A stretch of 64,000 bases of DNA from Paraflavitalea devenefica (GCF_011759375.1 NZ_JAARML010000002.1:868001-932000), one strand, 5' to 3'. Counted from the first letter of the stretch, positions 18,853 through 28,023 are shown. The notes: generated by a model not told the origin, from the letters alone. Numbers and translations: made by a program.

Positions 18853-19548
18853 ATGCTTAAAGCAATCGTAATAGATGATGAACCCATAGCGCTGGAAGTG
18901 GTGAAGAACCTTTCGGAAAAGATACCTTTCATCAACCTCGCCGGCTGCTTTACCAGCGCTTTTGAGGCCATGGATTATTTGCGGAAAGAAAAGGTAGACC
19001 TGTTGTTTCTCGATATCAAGATGCCTGATATATCGGGTATTGATTTCCTGAAGTCGCTCCCCGATCCGCCGATGGTGATTTTTACTACCGCCTATAGCGA
19101 GCATGCGGTGCAGAGTTTTGAGCTGGATGCTATTGATTACCTGCTGAAGCCTTTTTCGCAAGCCCGGTTTTTGAAAGCCTGTAATAAAGCGATCCAGCAA
19201 TTTGAGTTGAAGAAGAATATGGGGTCTGGCGGACCTGCTACACACCCTCTTTTTATTAAGAGCGGCTATGAACAGATACGAGTGGAGCCAGGTGATATTT
19301 TATATGTGGAAAGCAGCGGTAATTATGTACAGTTTGTGCTGGAAGACCGGAAGATCCTGTCGCGCCTTACCATGGCCGAAGCGGAAGCCTTACTGCCGGC
19401 TGCTGCGTTTGTGCGCATACACCGGTCGTATATTATTGCCAAACAGCATGTCAGCAAATTGGACAAGAACAATATATGGATCGGGAAAACGGAGCTGCCG
19501 GTGGGGCCGGGTTATGCCCATGAGCTGGAAAAACTGGTAAAGGCATAG
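18853..19548 (+). CDS. LytTR-family response regulator
   Basis: The 231-residue protein has a receiver domain (1-120) with acidic pair Asp8/Asp9, phosphoacceptor Asp54 (LFLDIKMPD), and Lys99 (DYLLKP). It is followed by a LytTR DNA-binding domain (about 128-231) with the typical VESSGNYVQF and RIHRSYIIA strands. It is probably activated by the kinase at 15703. LytTR regulators bind paired short direct repeats upstream of their targets; I could not identify such sites with confidence. The neighbouring GH106 gene starts 277 bases downstream behind a terminator-like hairpin and may or may not be a target. Confidence 0.9.
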   Translation: MLKAIVIDDEPIALEVVKNLSEKIPFINLAGCFTSAFEAMDYLRKEKVDLLFLDIKMPDISGIDFLKSLPDPPMVIFTTAYSEHAVQSFELDAIDYLLKPFSQARFLKACNKAIQQFELKKNMGSGGPATHPLFIKSGYEQIRVEPGDILYVESSGNYVQFVLEDRKILSRLTMAEAEALLPAAAFVRIHRSYIIAKQHVSKLDKNNIWIGKTELPVGPGYAHELEKLVKA

Positions 19549-19631
19549 CTGTAAAAAAGCACTTCCTGTACCAGTCAGGGTGATAAAATGAAGCCTTGCC
19601 GGGGAGAAATAGTCAAATATTCCATCATCTT

Positions 19632-19777
19632 GCCCGGATATGCCATTTACCAGGCCGGGTTACCCCTGTAATTTTAACCTATCAAATGATATTATCTGCT
19701 CCCGGGCAGTCAAGCGTTTCATATAGCAAAAAGCAAGCAAGTTGGGGTAACGGTTCTCCGTTGGCCCCGTTTTTTTT
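19632..19777 (+). promoter_or_regulatory. Structured leader with terminator hairpin upstream of GH106 gene (possible attenuator)
   Basis: A GC-rich hairpin at 19744-19768 (GGGG-AACGG arms pairing with CCGTT-CCCC around TTCT) is followed by eight T at 19770-19777, a standard intrinsic terminator, only 48 bases before the GH106 start. Upstream, GTTACCCC (19659-19666) is fully complementary to GGGGTAAC (19744-19751), the 5' arm of that terminator, so an alternative fold could prevent termination. A further hairpin, CCCGG...CCGGG, lies at 19633-19659. The simplest reading is the terminator of the kinase-hydrolase-regulator operon; the attenuator reading is inference. No riboswitch class was recognised. 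Confidence 0.45.
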
Positions 19778-19825
19778 ACAGGAAACCGGTAGTTACCCTA
19801 ACTTCACACGCGATAAGGCTTTCAT

Positions 19826-22800
19826 ATGATGATGCACAAGAGTACAATTTTGGTAGCGGGCTTGCTGTCCTTTTCGTTAACTGGTTGGTGGTTGCCCGAC
19901 AATAGTACCTCCGTTCCCCCTGTTTCTTCCTCCCTGTATGCAGGTTCTCCTATACGGGAGGCTTCCACCATGTCTTTACAGGAAAATCTTCCTAAATATG
20001 CTTTACCGCCAGTGGCTGGCGATACGATTGACCGGCCTACTGAGGAGCTGTTCCGCCATCCCCCTGCCGGCGCCAAACCCTGGGTATTCTGGTACTGGAT
20101 GCAGGCCGGTATTTCCAAAGCCGGCATTACGGCCGACCTGGAGGCAATGCAACAGGCCGGCATTGGCGGCGCTTACCTGATGAGTATTAAGGATACTACC
20201 TCACCGCCGTTGATCAACCCGCCGGTACGCCAGTTGACCCCGGAATGGTGGGGCATGGTGCGTTTTGCCATGGAGGAAGCCAAAAGGCTGAACCTGCAAC
20301 TGGCCATGCATGTAAGCGATGGCTTTGCCCTGGCCGGCGGTCCCTGGATCACGCCCGAACTGTCCATGCAAAAGTTGGTATGGAGCAAGGAATACGTGAA
20401 GGGTGGGGAAATGATCGATATTACCCTGCCGGAGCCGGAGATCAGGGAAAATTATTATAAGGACATCGCTGTAATAGCCTACCCGGCCAGGAGTACCCAG
20501 GCTTTCAGTGATACGGTGCTGATACCCAAGGTAACCACCAGTGTGCCCGGTGCAAAAGCACAATTCCTCGCCTTCGACAATGACGGCAAGGAAAGTTTTA
20601 AAAGTGATTCCGTATGCTGGATCCAATACAAATACCCCCAGCCTTTTACTTGCCGTTCTATCCGGATCCATACCGGCAGCAATAATTACCAGGCCCACCG
20701 CCTGCTGGTGCAGGTGAGCAATGATGGGTATGACTTTACCACGGTCACCCGGCTGGAGCCGCCGCGCCATGGCTGGCAGGATACGGATGAGGATGTAACG
20801 CATGCCATACCGGCTGTTACGGCGCTTTTTTACCGTTTTGTGTATGATAAGGCAGGATCAGAGCCCGGTGCTGAAGACCTCGATGCGGCGAAGTGGAAAC
20901 CTTCCCTGAAGGTGGCCGGCATTTACCTTTCTGATGAACCGGTATTGAACCAGTATGAAAGCAAGAATGGTTCCATGTGGCGGGTGAGCCGGAAAACGAC
21001 GCCGGAGCAGGTGCCCGACTCGGTGTGTGTACCGATGGAACAAATGAAGATACTCACCGAACTGACAATGAATGGCCGGTTGAAATGGCAGGCGCCTCCC
21101 GGCAACTGGGTGATCGTACGGATAGGGCATACCAGTACCGGCCATACCAATGCTACAGGTGGCGCCGGCAAAGGCCTTGAATGCGATAAGTTCAACCCGG
21201 TGGCTATAAAGTTGCAATTTGATAAATGGTTCGGTGAAGCAGTGAAAGTGGCCGGGCCTGAACTGGCGAAGGAAGTGATCAAGATATTTCATGTAGATAG
21301 CTGGGAATGCGGCAGCCAGAACTGGAGCCCGGTGTTCCCGGAGGAGTTTAAGAAACGCCGGGGGTATGACCTGATGCCTTACCTGCTGGCCATGACGGGC
21401 ACGCCTGTGCAGAGTGCTGCTACTTCAGAAGGATTTTTGTATGATATGCGGCAAACCATTGCTTCGCTGATAGCGGATAATTTTTATGGTACGCTGGCCA
21501 GGCTGGCGCATGAGAAAGGCACGCAGTTCAGCGCAGAAAGTGTAGCGCCCACAATGATGAGCGATGGCATGCTGCATTACCGTTATGCCGATATACCGAT
21601 GGGCGAGTTCTGGCTCAACAGTCCGACCCACGATAAGCCCAATGATATGCTGGATGCTGTTTCCGGGGCGCATGTGTATGGCAAGCGTATTGTACAGGCT
21701 GAAAGTTTTACTACGTTACGCATGACCTGGGGCGAACATCCGGGCATGCTGAAAGCCCTGGGCGACCGGAATTTTGCGCTGGGCGCCAATAAGCTGGTAT
21801 TACATGTATTCACGCACAATCCCTGGCTGGACCGTAAGCCCGGCATGACGCTGGATGGTGTGGGCCTGTATTTTCAGCGAGATCAAACCTGGTGGAAGCC
21901 CGGTAAGGCCTGGATCGAATATTTACAACGCTGCCAGGCCCTGCTGCAACTGGGACAACCCGTAACCGATGTAGCCGTATTTACCGGAGAGGAGCTGCCC
22001 CGCCGTGCTGTACTGCCACACAGGCTGGTCACTACACTGTCGGGTATCATTGGCAAAGAAAGAGTGGCAAGAGAGCAGCAACGACTGGAGAATGCCGGTA
22101 CGCCGCTGCGTCAATTGCCGGCCGGTGTAACCCATTCGGCCAATATGGCTGATCCGGAAGACTGGATTGATCCGTTGCGCGGTTATGCGTATGATGCTAT
22201 TAACCCGGATGCCTTGTTGCGGCTGGCTACTGTAAAAAATAAACGCATTGTATTGCCCGGTGGGGCCAGCTATGGTGTGCTGGTAATACCAGGGGCCGAC
22301 AGGCTGAACCCTGGGAAACAGTATATGACGACAGCCATGAAACAAAAGATTGTGCAACTGGTACAGGCAGGCGCTACGGTATTGATGACCGAAAAGCCTG
22401 TGCAGTCGCCCTCGCTGGAAGATGTTCTGGAAAAGAAAGTGTTGACGAGTAGGGTAAGTGGTGGTCAAAAAAGAGTGGAAGCAAAAGGCAACCTGATCAC
22501 GGGAATTTATACAGATGAATCTTTTGCAGCGCTGGGCATTGAAAGGGATGTTGAAGTGACCGATGCACGCGGTAATCATATACCGGGCATCGCGTGGACG
22601 CACAGGAAAGGAAAAGATTTTGATATTTATTTTATTTCGAACCAACTGGATAGCAGGCGCATGGTAAATGTATCGGTAAGGCTTACGGGTAAAGAACCGG
22701 AATGGTGGGACCCAGTGGATGGATCTATTGAAAAGAATGAGGAGTGGGAGAATAAAGGCAGCCGTACAATGACCGCGGTATCGCTGGAACCATATCAATC

Positions 22801-23344
22801 CAAATTCCTGGTATTCCGTAAAAGTGCCGGTAACCATATTTTTAAAAGAACCTCCTATAAAGATACAGAAGCATATTCCCTCACAGGTCCCTGGCAGGTA
22901 AGCTTTGATAAGACAAAAGTAGGGCCTGCTACCCCGGTAGTATTTGAATCATTGACCAGTTGGACAGAGCAGGCGGATACAAGTATCCGTTATTATTCCG
23001 GCACAGCTATTTATACCAAATCTTTCCAATGGGAAAATGCCGATCCTGCGGGTAATACAACTTTGTTCCTGGACAGTGTATATAACATTGCAAGGGTTAA
23101 AGTGAATGGGGTGGATTGCGGTACGGTATGGACACGCCCCTACCAGGTAAATATTGCCAGGGCTTTGCGCAATGGTAACAATGAATTGCAGATTGAGGTT
23201 ACCAATACCTGGGCCAACCGGCTGATCGGTGATGAAAGGTTGCCGGCTGATAAACGTATTACCTGGACTACAGCGCCGTTCCGTTTGCAAGGCAAGCCTT
23301 TATTGCCGGCGGGACTGATAGGCAGCGTAATCATAGCGAGATAA
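19826..23344 (+). CDS. GH106 alpha-L-rhamnosidase
   Basis: This 1172-residue exported enzyme has the GH106 start of domain (HPPAGAKPWVFWYWMQAG, then LEAMQQAGIGGAYL) and a large TIM barrel. HVDSWECGSQNW gives Glu494 and VQAESFTTLRMTWGEHPG gives Glu626. Their spacing of 132 equals that of the two catalytic glutamates I recall for BT0986 (461 and 593), which supports activity. C-terminal beta-sandwich domains (about 1010-1170) resemble GH2-type jelly rolls. Three consecutive ATGs (19826, 19829, 19832) make the exact start uncertain, and the N-terminal leader is long for a signal peptide. GH106 enzymes cleave alpha-L-rhamnose from rhamnogalacturonans, in line with the two GH78 genes upstream. Confidence 0.88.
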   Translation: MMMHKSTILVAGLLSFSLTGWWLPDNSTSVPPVSSSLYAGSPIREASTMSLQENLPKYALPPVAGDTIDRPTEELFRHPPAGAKPWVFWYWMQAGISKAGITADLEAMQQAGIGGAYLMSIKDTTSPPLINPPVRQLTPEWWGMVRFAMEEAKRLNLQLAMHVSDGFALAGGPWITPELSMQKLVWSKEYVKGGEMIDITLPEPEIRENYYKDIAVIAYPARSTQAFSDTVLIPKVTTSVPGAKAQFLAFDNDGKESFKSDSVCWIQYKYPQPFTCRSIRIHTGSNNYQAHRLLVQVSNDGYDFTTVTRLEPPRHGWQDTDEDVTHAIPAVTALFYRFVYDKAGSEPGAEDLDAAKWKPSLKVAGIYLSDEPVLNQYESKNGSMWRVSRKTTPEQVPDSVCVPMEQMKILTELTMNGRLKWQAPPGNWVIVRIGHTSTGHTNATGGAGKGLECDKFNPVAIKLQFDKWFGEAVKVAGPELAKEVIKIFHVDSWECGSQNWSPVFPEEFKKRRGYDLMPYLLAMTGTPVQSAATSEGFLYDMRQTIASLIADNFYGTLARLAHEKGTQFSAESVAPTMMSDGMLHYRYADIPMGEFWLNSPTHDKPNDMLDAVSGAHVYGKRIVQAESFTTLRMTWGEHPGMLKALGDRNFALGANKLVLHVFTHNPWLDRKPGMTLDGVGLYFQRDQTWWKPGKAWIEYLQRCQALLQLGQPVTDVAVFTGEELPRRAVLPHRLVTTLSGIIGKERVAREQQRLENAGTPLRQLPAGVTHSANMADPEDWIDPLRGYAYDAINPDALLRLATVKNKRIVLPGGASYGVLVIPGADRLNPGKQYMTTAMKQKIVQLVQAGATVLMTEKPVQSPSLEDVLEKKVLTSRVSGGQKRVEAKGNLITGIYTDESFAALGIERDVEVTDARGNHIPGIAWTHRKGKDFDIYFISNQLDSRRMVNVSVRLTGKEPEWWDPVDGSIEKNEEWENKGSRTMTAVSLEPYQSKFLVFRKSAGNHIFKRTSYKDTEAYSLTGPWQVSFDKTKVGPATPVVFESLTSWTEQADTSIRYYSGTAIYTKSFQWENADPAGNTTLFLDSVYNIARVKVNGVDCGTVWTRPYQVNIARALRNGNNELQIEVTNTWANRLIGDERLPADKRITWTTAPFRLQGKPLLPAGLIGSVIIAR

Positions 23345-23382
23345 TTTGAAAACCTGATAATTCCGCAGAGCGGGACAAGCTT

Positions 23383-25698
23383 ATGAAAATTGCCTTTGTC
23401 GCTATCTTGCTGTATTGTTTATTGAACTGTTGTTTTACACAGGCACAGCAGACTGGTATTAATTCCTATAACATTGTATGGACTACGCAGAGTAGAAATG
23501 CATCGGAATCCATGCCTTGCGGAGGTGGTGATATTGGTTTGAATGTGTGGGTAGAGAACGGAGAGCTGCTGATCTACGCGGCGCGCAGCGGTAGTTTTGA
23601 TGAGCATAACGGACTGATGAAGGCAGGCAGGCTGCGGGTAAAGTTATTCCCCAATATTCTGGCGGGTACCGGTTTCAGGCAGGAGCTGCACTTGCAGGAA
23701 GGTTATGTTACGGTATCCGGCCAATCGGGTAAGCAATCCGGTACCATACGTATCTGGACAGAAGTGTTCAGCCCGGTGGTGCATGTGGAGGTAAGCAGCA
23801 GTAAAAAGATGGCTGTTGAAGCGGTGTATGAGAGCTGGCGTTATACCGACAGGCCACTAACAAGTCGCGCCAACTTTGGTAATTCCTGGAAGTGGGCCGC
23901 GCCCAAAGGTAATTTCACGCGCCGGGACAGTATTGCTTTCCGTAGTGATGAAGTATTGTTTTATCACCAGAATCAATCGCCTACCATTTTTGACCATACG
24001 GTTGCGCAGCAGGGAATGGACAGCGTAAAGCATGAATTGTACAATCCTTTGCAATACCTGGTATCCGGCGGCAGTTTCTCCGGTAGCGGTTTTATAGCAG
24101 CGGGCAATACACAGGGCATGTATGCCAATACTGATTATAAAGGCTGGAAGCTGAGAAGTAAAAAGGCGGCATCCAGGCATACGCTCACCCTGCAATTGCA
24201 TACAGCGCAGGAACCTTCCCTGCAACGATGGCTGCAATCGCTGGATTCATTGAAAGCGGCCACTAAAACCAATGCTGCCAGTACTTTCCCGGCTACACAG
24301 GATTGGTGGAAACAGTTCTGGCAAAGAAGCTTTGTACTGATTAATAAAGCAAAAAAGAATAATGCTGCCTGGGAGATGGGGCGCAATTACCAGCTTTTCC
24401 GGTATATGCTGGCCTGCAATGCAAGAGGAATATGGCCTACCAAGTTCAACGGTGGCTTGCTGACGGTTGATCCTATTTATACCGATACTGCGCATAAGGC
24501 TACACCCGACTACCGCAACTGGGGTGGAGGTGTGCACACGATGCAGAACCAGCGGCTGGTGTATTTCCCCATGATCAAGAATGGCGATTGGGATATGTTG
24601 CAGGCGCAACTGGATTTTTATAGGCGTATTCTGCACAATGCAGAGCTGCGCAGTAAAGTATATTGGGGCCATGGCGGCGCCTGCTTTACCGAGCAGATGG
24701 AGAATTATGGATTGCCCAATTATGCAGAATATGGACAAAAGCGCCCGCCTGGCTTTGACAAAGGGGTAGAGTATAATGCCTGGCTGGAATATGAATGGGA
24801 TACCGTGCTGGAGTTTTGCCTGATGATGCTGGAAGAGCAACGCTACACAGGAAAAGACATTAGCCGGTATGTACCTTTTATAGAAAGCTGCCTGCGATTT
24901 TTTGATGAGCATTATCAATACCTCGCCCGGCAAAGAGGCGCCAGGGCGCTCGATGAAGCGGGTAAACTGGTATTATATCCCGGTTCCGGTGCAGAGACTT
25001 TTAAGATGGCTTATAATGCCAGTTCTACCATTGCTGCACTCACGGTAATCACCGATAGATTACTGCAACTGCCCGCTCAATATGGTACTGCAGAACGACG
25101 CGCCTGGTGGCTGGCTCTGTCCAAACGTATTCCCCCCATCAGCTATACGCAATTTAATGGCCATACTACGATTGCCCCTGCACGATTATGGGAGCGGGTG
25201 AATAATGTAGAATCACCACAACTATACCCGGTATATCCGTGGGGTATTTTTGGTGTAGGTAAACCCGGACTGGATACGGCGCTCAATACCTGGCGCTATG
25301 ATACGTTTGCTTTGAAGTTCAGGAGTCATATCGGCTGGAAACAGGACAATATTTTTGCGGCCCGCCTGGGTTTGCGGGAGGAGGCCTGGACACTGAACAG
25401 CCTCAAGCTGCAAAGCTCCGGCAGGCGTTTCCCGGCCTTCTGGGGGCCGGGCTTTGACTGGGTACCTGATCATAACTGGGGTGGCAGCGGCATGATTGGC
25501 ATACAGGAAATGCTGCTGCAGGTTGATGACCGTAAGATCCTGCTTTTCCCCGCCTGGCCAAAAGATAAAGATGTACATTTCAGGTTACTGGCGCCTTATA
25601 ACACGGTCGTGGAAGCCGAACTGAAAGATGGGAAATTGTTAAACTTAACCGTGCTGCCGGAAAGCCGCAGGGCGGATGTAGTGAATATGTTAAATTAG
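23383..25698 (+). CDS. DUF5703-type putative glycosidase
   Basis: This 771-residue protein has a signal peptide (about 1-22, ending TQAQQ). The N-terminal beta domain begins NSYNIVWTTQSRNASESMPCGGGDIGLNVW, the pattern I associate with DUF5703, and the C-terminal two thirds look like an (alpha/alpha)6 barrel related to GH95/GH65. Examples are NYQLFRYMLACNARGIWPTKFNGGLLT and WGHGGACFTEQMENYG, with acidic residues that could be catalytic. No biochemical activity is known to me for this group. It follows the GH106 gene by 38 bases on the same strand, so it probably attacks a related rhamnose-, galactose- or fucose-containing linkage. Confidence 0.65.
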   Translation: MKIAFVAILLYCLLNCCFTQAQQTGINSYNIVWTTQSRNASESMPCGGGDIGLNVWVENGELLIYAARSGSFDEHNGLMKAGRLRVKLFPNILAGTGFRQELHLQEGYVTVSGQSGKQSGTIRIWTEVFSPVVHVEVSSSKKMAVEAVYESWRYTDRPLTSRANFGNSWKWAAPKGNFTRRDSIAFRSDEVLFYHQNQSPTIFDHTVAQQGMDSVKHELYNPLQYLVSGGSFSGSGFIAAGNTQGMYANTDYKGWKLRSKKAASRHTLTLQLHTAQEPSLQRWLQSLDSLKAATKTNAASTFPATQDWWKQFWQRSFVLINKAKKNNAAWEMGRNYQLFRYMLACNARGIWPTKFNGGLLTVDPIYTDTAHKATPDYRNWGGGVHTMQNQRLVYFPMIKNGDWDMLQAQLDFYRRILHNAELRSKVYWGHGGACFTEQMENYGLPNYAEYGQKRPPGFDKGVEYNAWLEYEWDTVLEFCLMMLEEQRYTGKDISRYVPFIESCLRFFDEHYQYLARQRGARALDEAGKLVLYPGSGAETFKMAYNASSTIAALTVITDRLLQLPAQYGTAERRAWWLALSKRIPPISYTQFNGHTTIAPARLWERVNNVESPQLYPVYPWGIFGVGKPGLDTALNTWRYDTFALKFRSHIGWKQDNIFAARLGLREEAWTLNSLKLQSSGRRFPAFWGPGFDWVPDHNWGGSGMIGIQEMLLQVDDRKILLFPAWPKDKDVHFRLLAPYNTVVEAELKDGKLLNLTVLPESRRADVVNMLN

Positions 25699-25730
25699 CA
25701 GTATCATCAACGACGATAACTTGTCTGACT

Positions 25731-26639
25731 ATGAATGTGGCAAATAAAATAGGCTCTCATAAAAATATCTGGCACGGGCTGGGCAGGCAGCGGATTGAGA
25801 TACCGAAAACGGTGATCAAGTCGAAGGTGCAAAACAATCCTATTTTATCTAAGTTGTATGTGTGCAGCCTGGGCTATTATCCCAAGGCGGAGAAGCATTA
25901 TACGTATCGCAAAAAAGGGTTGCCGGAGAATTTCCTGTTTTATTGTGTGGATGGCAAGGGCTGGTACCAGTTGGAAGACAAGAAGTATGAAGTAAGCGCC
26001 AATGAGTTCTTTATCCTTCCCCAGCATACAGAGCATGCCTATGGCAGCAGTGACGATGATCCCTGGACGATTTACTGGATCCATTTTGGTGGAGACAGCC
26101 TACCGGAGTTTAATAATATGCAGGTGGTGCAAAAGCATTTTAAGCCCAGCTATGTGAAGATCAGTGAGGAGGTGACGGGCTTGTTTACCAAGATCTATAA
26201 ATCGCTGGAGCTGGGTTATAGCCTGGACAACCTGGTATTTACCAATATGTGCCTCTCGCATTTTATTTCCCTGTTCATTTATAATCCCCGGCACTATCCC
26301 CAGCATACGCAGGATAAGCTGGACAGCATTGACAGCGCTATCCTGTATATGCACCAGCATATCAGTGAAAATATTACGCTCACCGAGCTTTGCAAACATT
26401 ATAATTATTCTGCTTCCCGTTTTTCCAGCCTCTTCAAGCAGAAGACGGGGTATGCGCCCATTGATTATTTTATCCAGTTGAAGATGCAGAAGGCTACCCA
26501 GCAACTGGATTTTACGGATAAGAGTGTAAAGTCTATCGCCATGAGCATGGGCTTTGATGATCCTTATTATTTCTCCAAACGGTTCCGCAAGATTATTGGT
26601 ATGAGCCCCAAGAAGTATCGTATGACCAGGAAAGACTAG
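25731..26639 (+). CDS. AraC-family regulator with cupin sensor domain
   Basis: The 302-residue protein has an N-terminal cupin-like ligand-binding half (FYCVDGKGWYQLEDKKYEV, then FFILPQHTEHAYGSSDDDPWTIYWIHFGG) and two helix-turn-helix motifs in the last 100 residues (TLTELCKHYNYSASRFSSLF and SVKSIAMSMGFDDPYYFSKR), ending with the family's SPKKYR. It is 32 bases after the DUF5703 gene, so it is likely co-transcribed with the glycosidase genes and a candidate local activator responding to a released sugar. A strong palindromic terminator follows at 26729-26763. Confidence 0.88.
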   Translation: MNVANKIGSHKNIWHGLGRQRIEIPKTVIKSKVQNNPILSKLYVCSLGYYPKAEKHYTYRKKGLPENFLFYCVDGKGWYQLEDKKYEVSANEFFILPQHTEHAYGSSDDDPWTIYWIHFGGDSLPEFNNMQVVQKHFKPSYVKISEEVTGLFTKIYKSLELGYSLDNLVFTNMCLSHFISLFIYNPRHYPQHTQDKLDSIDSAILYMHQHISENITLTELCKHYNYSASRFSSLFKQKTGYAPIDYFIQLKMQKATQQLDFTDKSVKSIAMSMGFDDPYYFSKRFRKIIGMSPKKYRMTRKD

Positions 26640-26728
26640 ATTTGTATTGATTGCAACAATCGGTCGGATGGTACATACCAATAGGAGCTGAGCGGCATTA
26701 AGATAAAATAACCGCCTATCGCAAGCAG

Positions 26729-26763
26729 GCCGGAACGATGATAACACAGATCATCGTTCCGGC
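26729..26763. terminator. Bidirectional terminator hairpin
   Basis: A perfect 14-bp stem (26729-26742 GCCGGAACGATGAT with 26750-26763) and a 7-base loop lie between the convergent AraC and SDR genes. T-rich sequence is modest on both sides. Position and symmetry fit a shared terminator. Confidence 0.8.
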
Positions 26764-26771
26764 TGTTGTAT

Positions 26772-27512
26772 TTAAGCACTATAGCCTCCATCCATGGTGA
26801 GGGAAGCGCCGGTCATGAAGGCGCTTTCTTCACTGGCGAGGTAGGCTACGAGCCCTGCAATCTGTGCCGGGGTACCATATTGCGGAATGGCCATGCGGCT
26901 GCGGGCAGCATCGGCGAAGTTGGAGGTGGCCGGGTTCATATCGGTATCTACAGGTCCCGGCTGTACGAGGTTGGCGGTAATGCCTTTGGGGCCAAGATCA
27001 CGGGCCATGCCTTTGTTGAGACCAATAAGGGCTGATTTGCTCATGGCATACAAGGCGCCATGTGAATCGATTACCCTGTCGGCCATATTGCTGCCAATAG
27101 TGATGATGCGGCTGCCCGGTTGCATATGCCGTGCTGCAGCCTGTGATGCCAGGAATACGGCGCGTACGTTGACAGCCATGATATCATCATACTCCTGCAG
27201 GGTATACTCCTGCAGTATGTTCATTACATAGATACCGGCATTGTTCACGAGTATATCAATATGGCCAAAGGCTTTTACGGTTTGTTCTACTGCCTGCGTT
27301 ACTGCTTCGGGCGAATGGTTGTCGGCAGCGATCTTTAATGCTTTACCACCTGCTGCTGTTATTTCCGATACAATGGTCGCTGCTGCTTCGGCGGCCTGCG
27401 CATAAGTGAAGGCAACGGTGGCGCCTTCGGCTGCCAAACGTTTAACAATACCTGCTCCAATGCCCCGGCTGCCACCGGTAACCAATGCCACTTTGTTTTC
27501 AAGACGTTTCAT
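26772..27512 (-). CDS. SDR-family oxidoreductase
   Basis: This 246-residue classical short-chain dehydrogenase/reductase has the cofactor motif TGGSRGIG (12-19), NNAG (90-93), and the catalytic Ser141 and Tyr155-x-x-x-Lys159. It is similar in form to 3-oxoacyl-ACP reductases, but many such proteins act on other carbonyls and the substrate is not readable. It is divergent from an HxlR-type regulator with a 94-base gap containing promoter elements for both directions, a common arrangement in which the regulator controls the reductase in response to an electrophile or quinone. Confidence 0.88.
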   Translation of the reverse strand: MKRLENKVALVTGGSRGIGAGIVKRLAAEGATVAFTYAQAAEAAATIVSEITAAGGKALKIAADNHSPEAVTQAVEQTVKAFGHIDILVNNAGIYVMNILQEYTLQEYDDIMAVNVRAVFLASQAAARHMQPGSRIITIGSNMADRVIDSHGALYAMSKSALIGLNKGMARDLGPKGITANLVQPGPVDTDMNPATSNFADAARSRMAIPQYGTPAQIAGLVAYLASEESAFMTGASLTMDGGYSA

Positions 27513-27531
27513 ACTGTATGTATTTTATTGT

Positions 27532-27563
27532 TTTGCAAAACTACCAGCCTGACCGTACATTTG
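27532..27563 (+). promoter_or_regulatory. Bacteroidota-type promoter for the HxlR gene
   Basis: TTTG at 27532-27535 and TACATTTG at 27556-27563 are separated by 20 bases, matching the Bacteroidota -33 TTTG / -7 TAnnTTTG pattern. On the opposite strand TAGTTTTG (bases 27542 to 27535) is an exact -7 match for the SDR gene, so the two promoters overlap. Confidence 0.55.
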
Positions 27564-27580
27564 CCAGTACCGATAAAATT

Positions 27581-27593
27581 GTTAAGTACTAAC
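27581..27593. promoter_or_regulatory. Candidate operator between SDR and HxlR genes
   Basis: GTTAAGTACTAAC is an imperfect palindrome (GTTA...TAAC arms) placed just downstream of the HxlR promoter and 13 bases before its start codon, where binding by the encoded regulator would block transcription. The site is judged by symmetry and position only. Confidence 0.35.
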
Positions 27594-27606
27594 AAAAAAG
27601 TAAGTA

Positions 27607-27984
27607 ATGAGGAAAGAGTCGTCTACAAACAGCTTAAACAGGAATGCCCTCAGGGAACATTGTGGCATGGTCTTTACGCTTTCAATGATCGGCGGCCGGT
27701 GGAAACCCAGCATCCTGTGCCGGTTGGTGCGCGGTAAGCTGCGTTACAGTGAGTTGCGTAAACAACTGCCCGATGTATCGGAGCGGATGCTGGTATTGCA
27801 GTTGAGGGAGTTGGAGAATGATGGACTGGTTAGGCGTTTGGTATATGCAGAAGTGCCGCCGCGTGTGGAGTATGAATTAACAGAAGCCGGTATCTCCCTG
27901 AAACCGGTGTTGAAAAGTATGTCTGACTGGGGATTGGGTTATCAGAAGAAACGGGGAGTGGCAAAGGCGGTGGTGAGCCGGTAG
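27607..27984 (+). CDS. HxlR-family winged-helix regulator
   Basis: The 125-residue protein has the HxlR core: IGGRWKPSILCRLVRGKLRYSELRKQLPDVSERML, then LRELENDGLVRR and a wing (VPPRVEYELTEAG). A cysteine in the first helix region (ALREHCGM) sits where redox-sensing members of the family have their reactive Cys, so electrophile or oxidative sensing is possible. It is divergent from the SDR gene and likely controls it and itself. Confidence 0.88.
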   Translation: MRKESSTNSLNRNALREHCGMVFTLSMIGGRWKPSILCRLVRGKLRYSELRKQLPDVSERMLVLQLRELENDGLVRRLVYAEVPPRVEYELTEAGISLKPVLKSMSDWGLGYQKKRGVAKAVVSR

Positions 27985-28023
27985 GGAAGTGAATTCTATT
28001 GTTAGTTTATAAAAATACTACTG

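Noticed and set aside
19596..19829. 77-codon open frame before the GH106 gene
   Set aside because: It runs through the terminator hairpin and poly-T tract; its composition is non-coding and there is no family resemblance.
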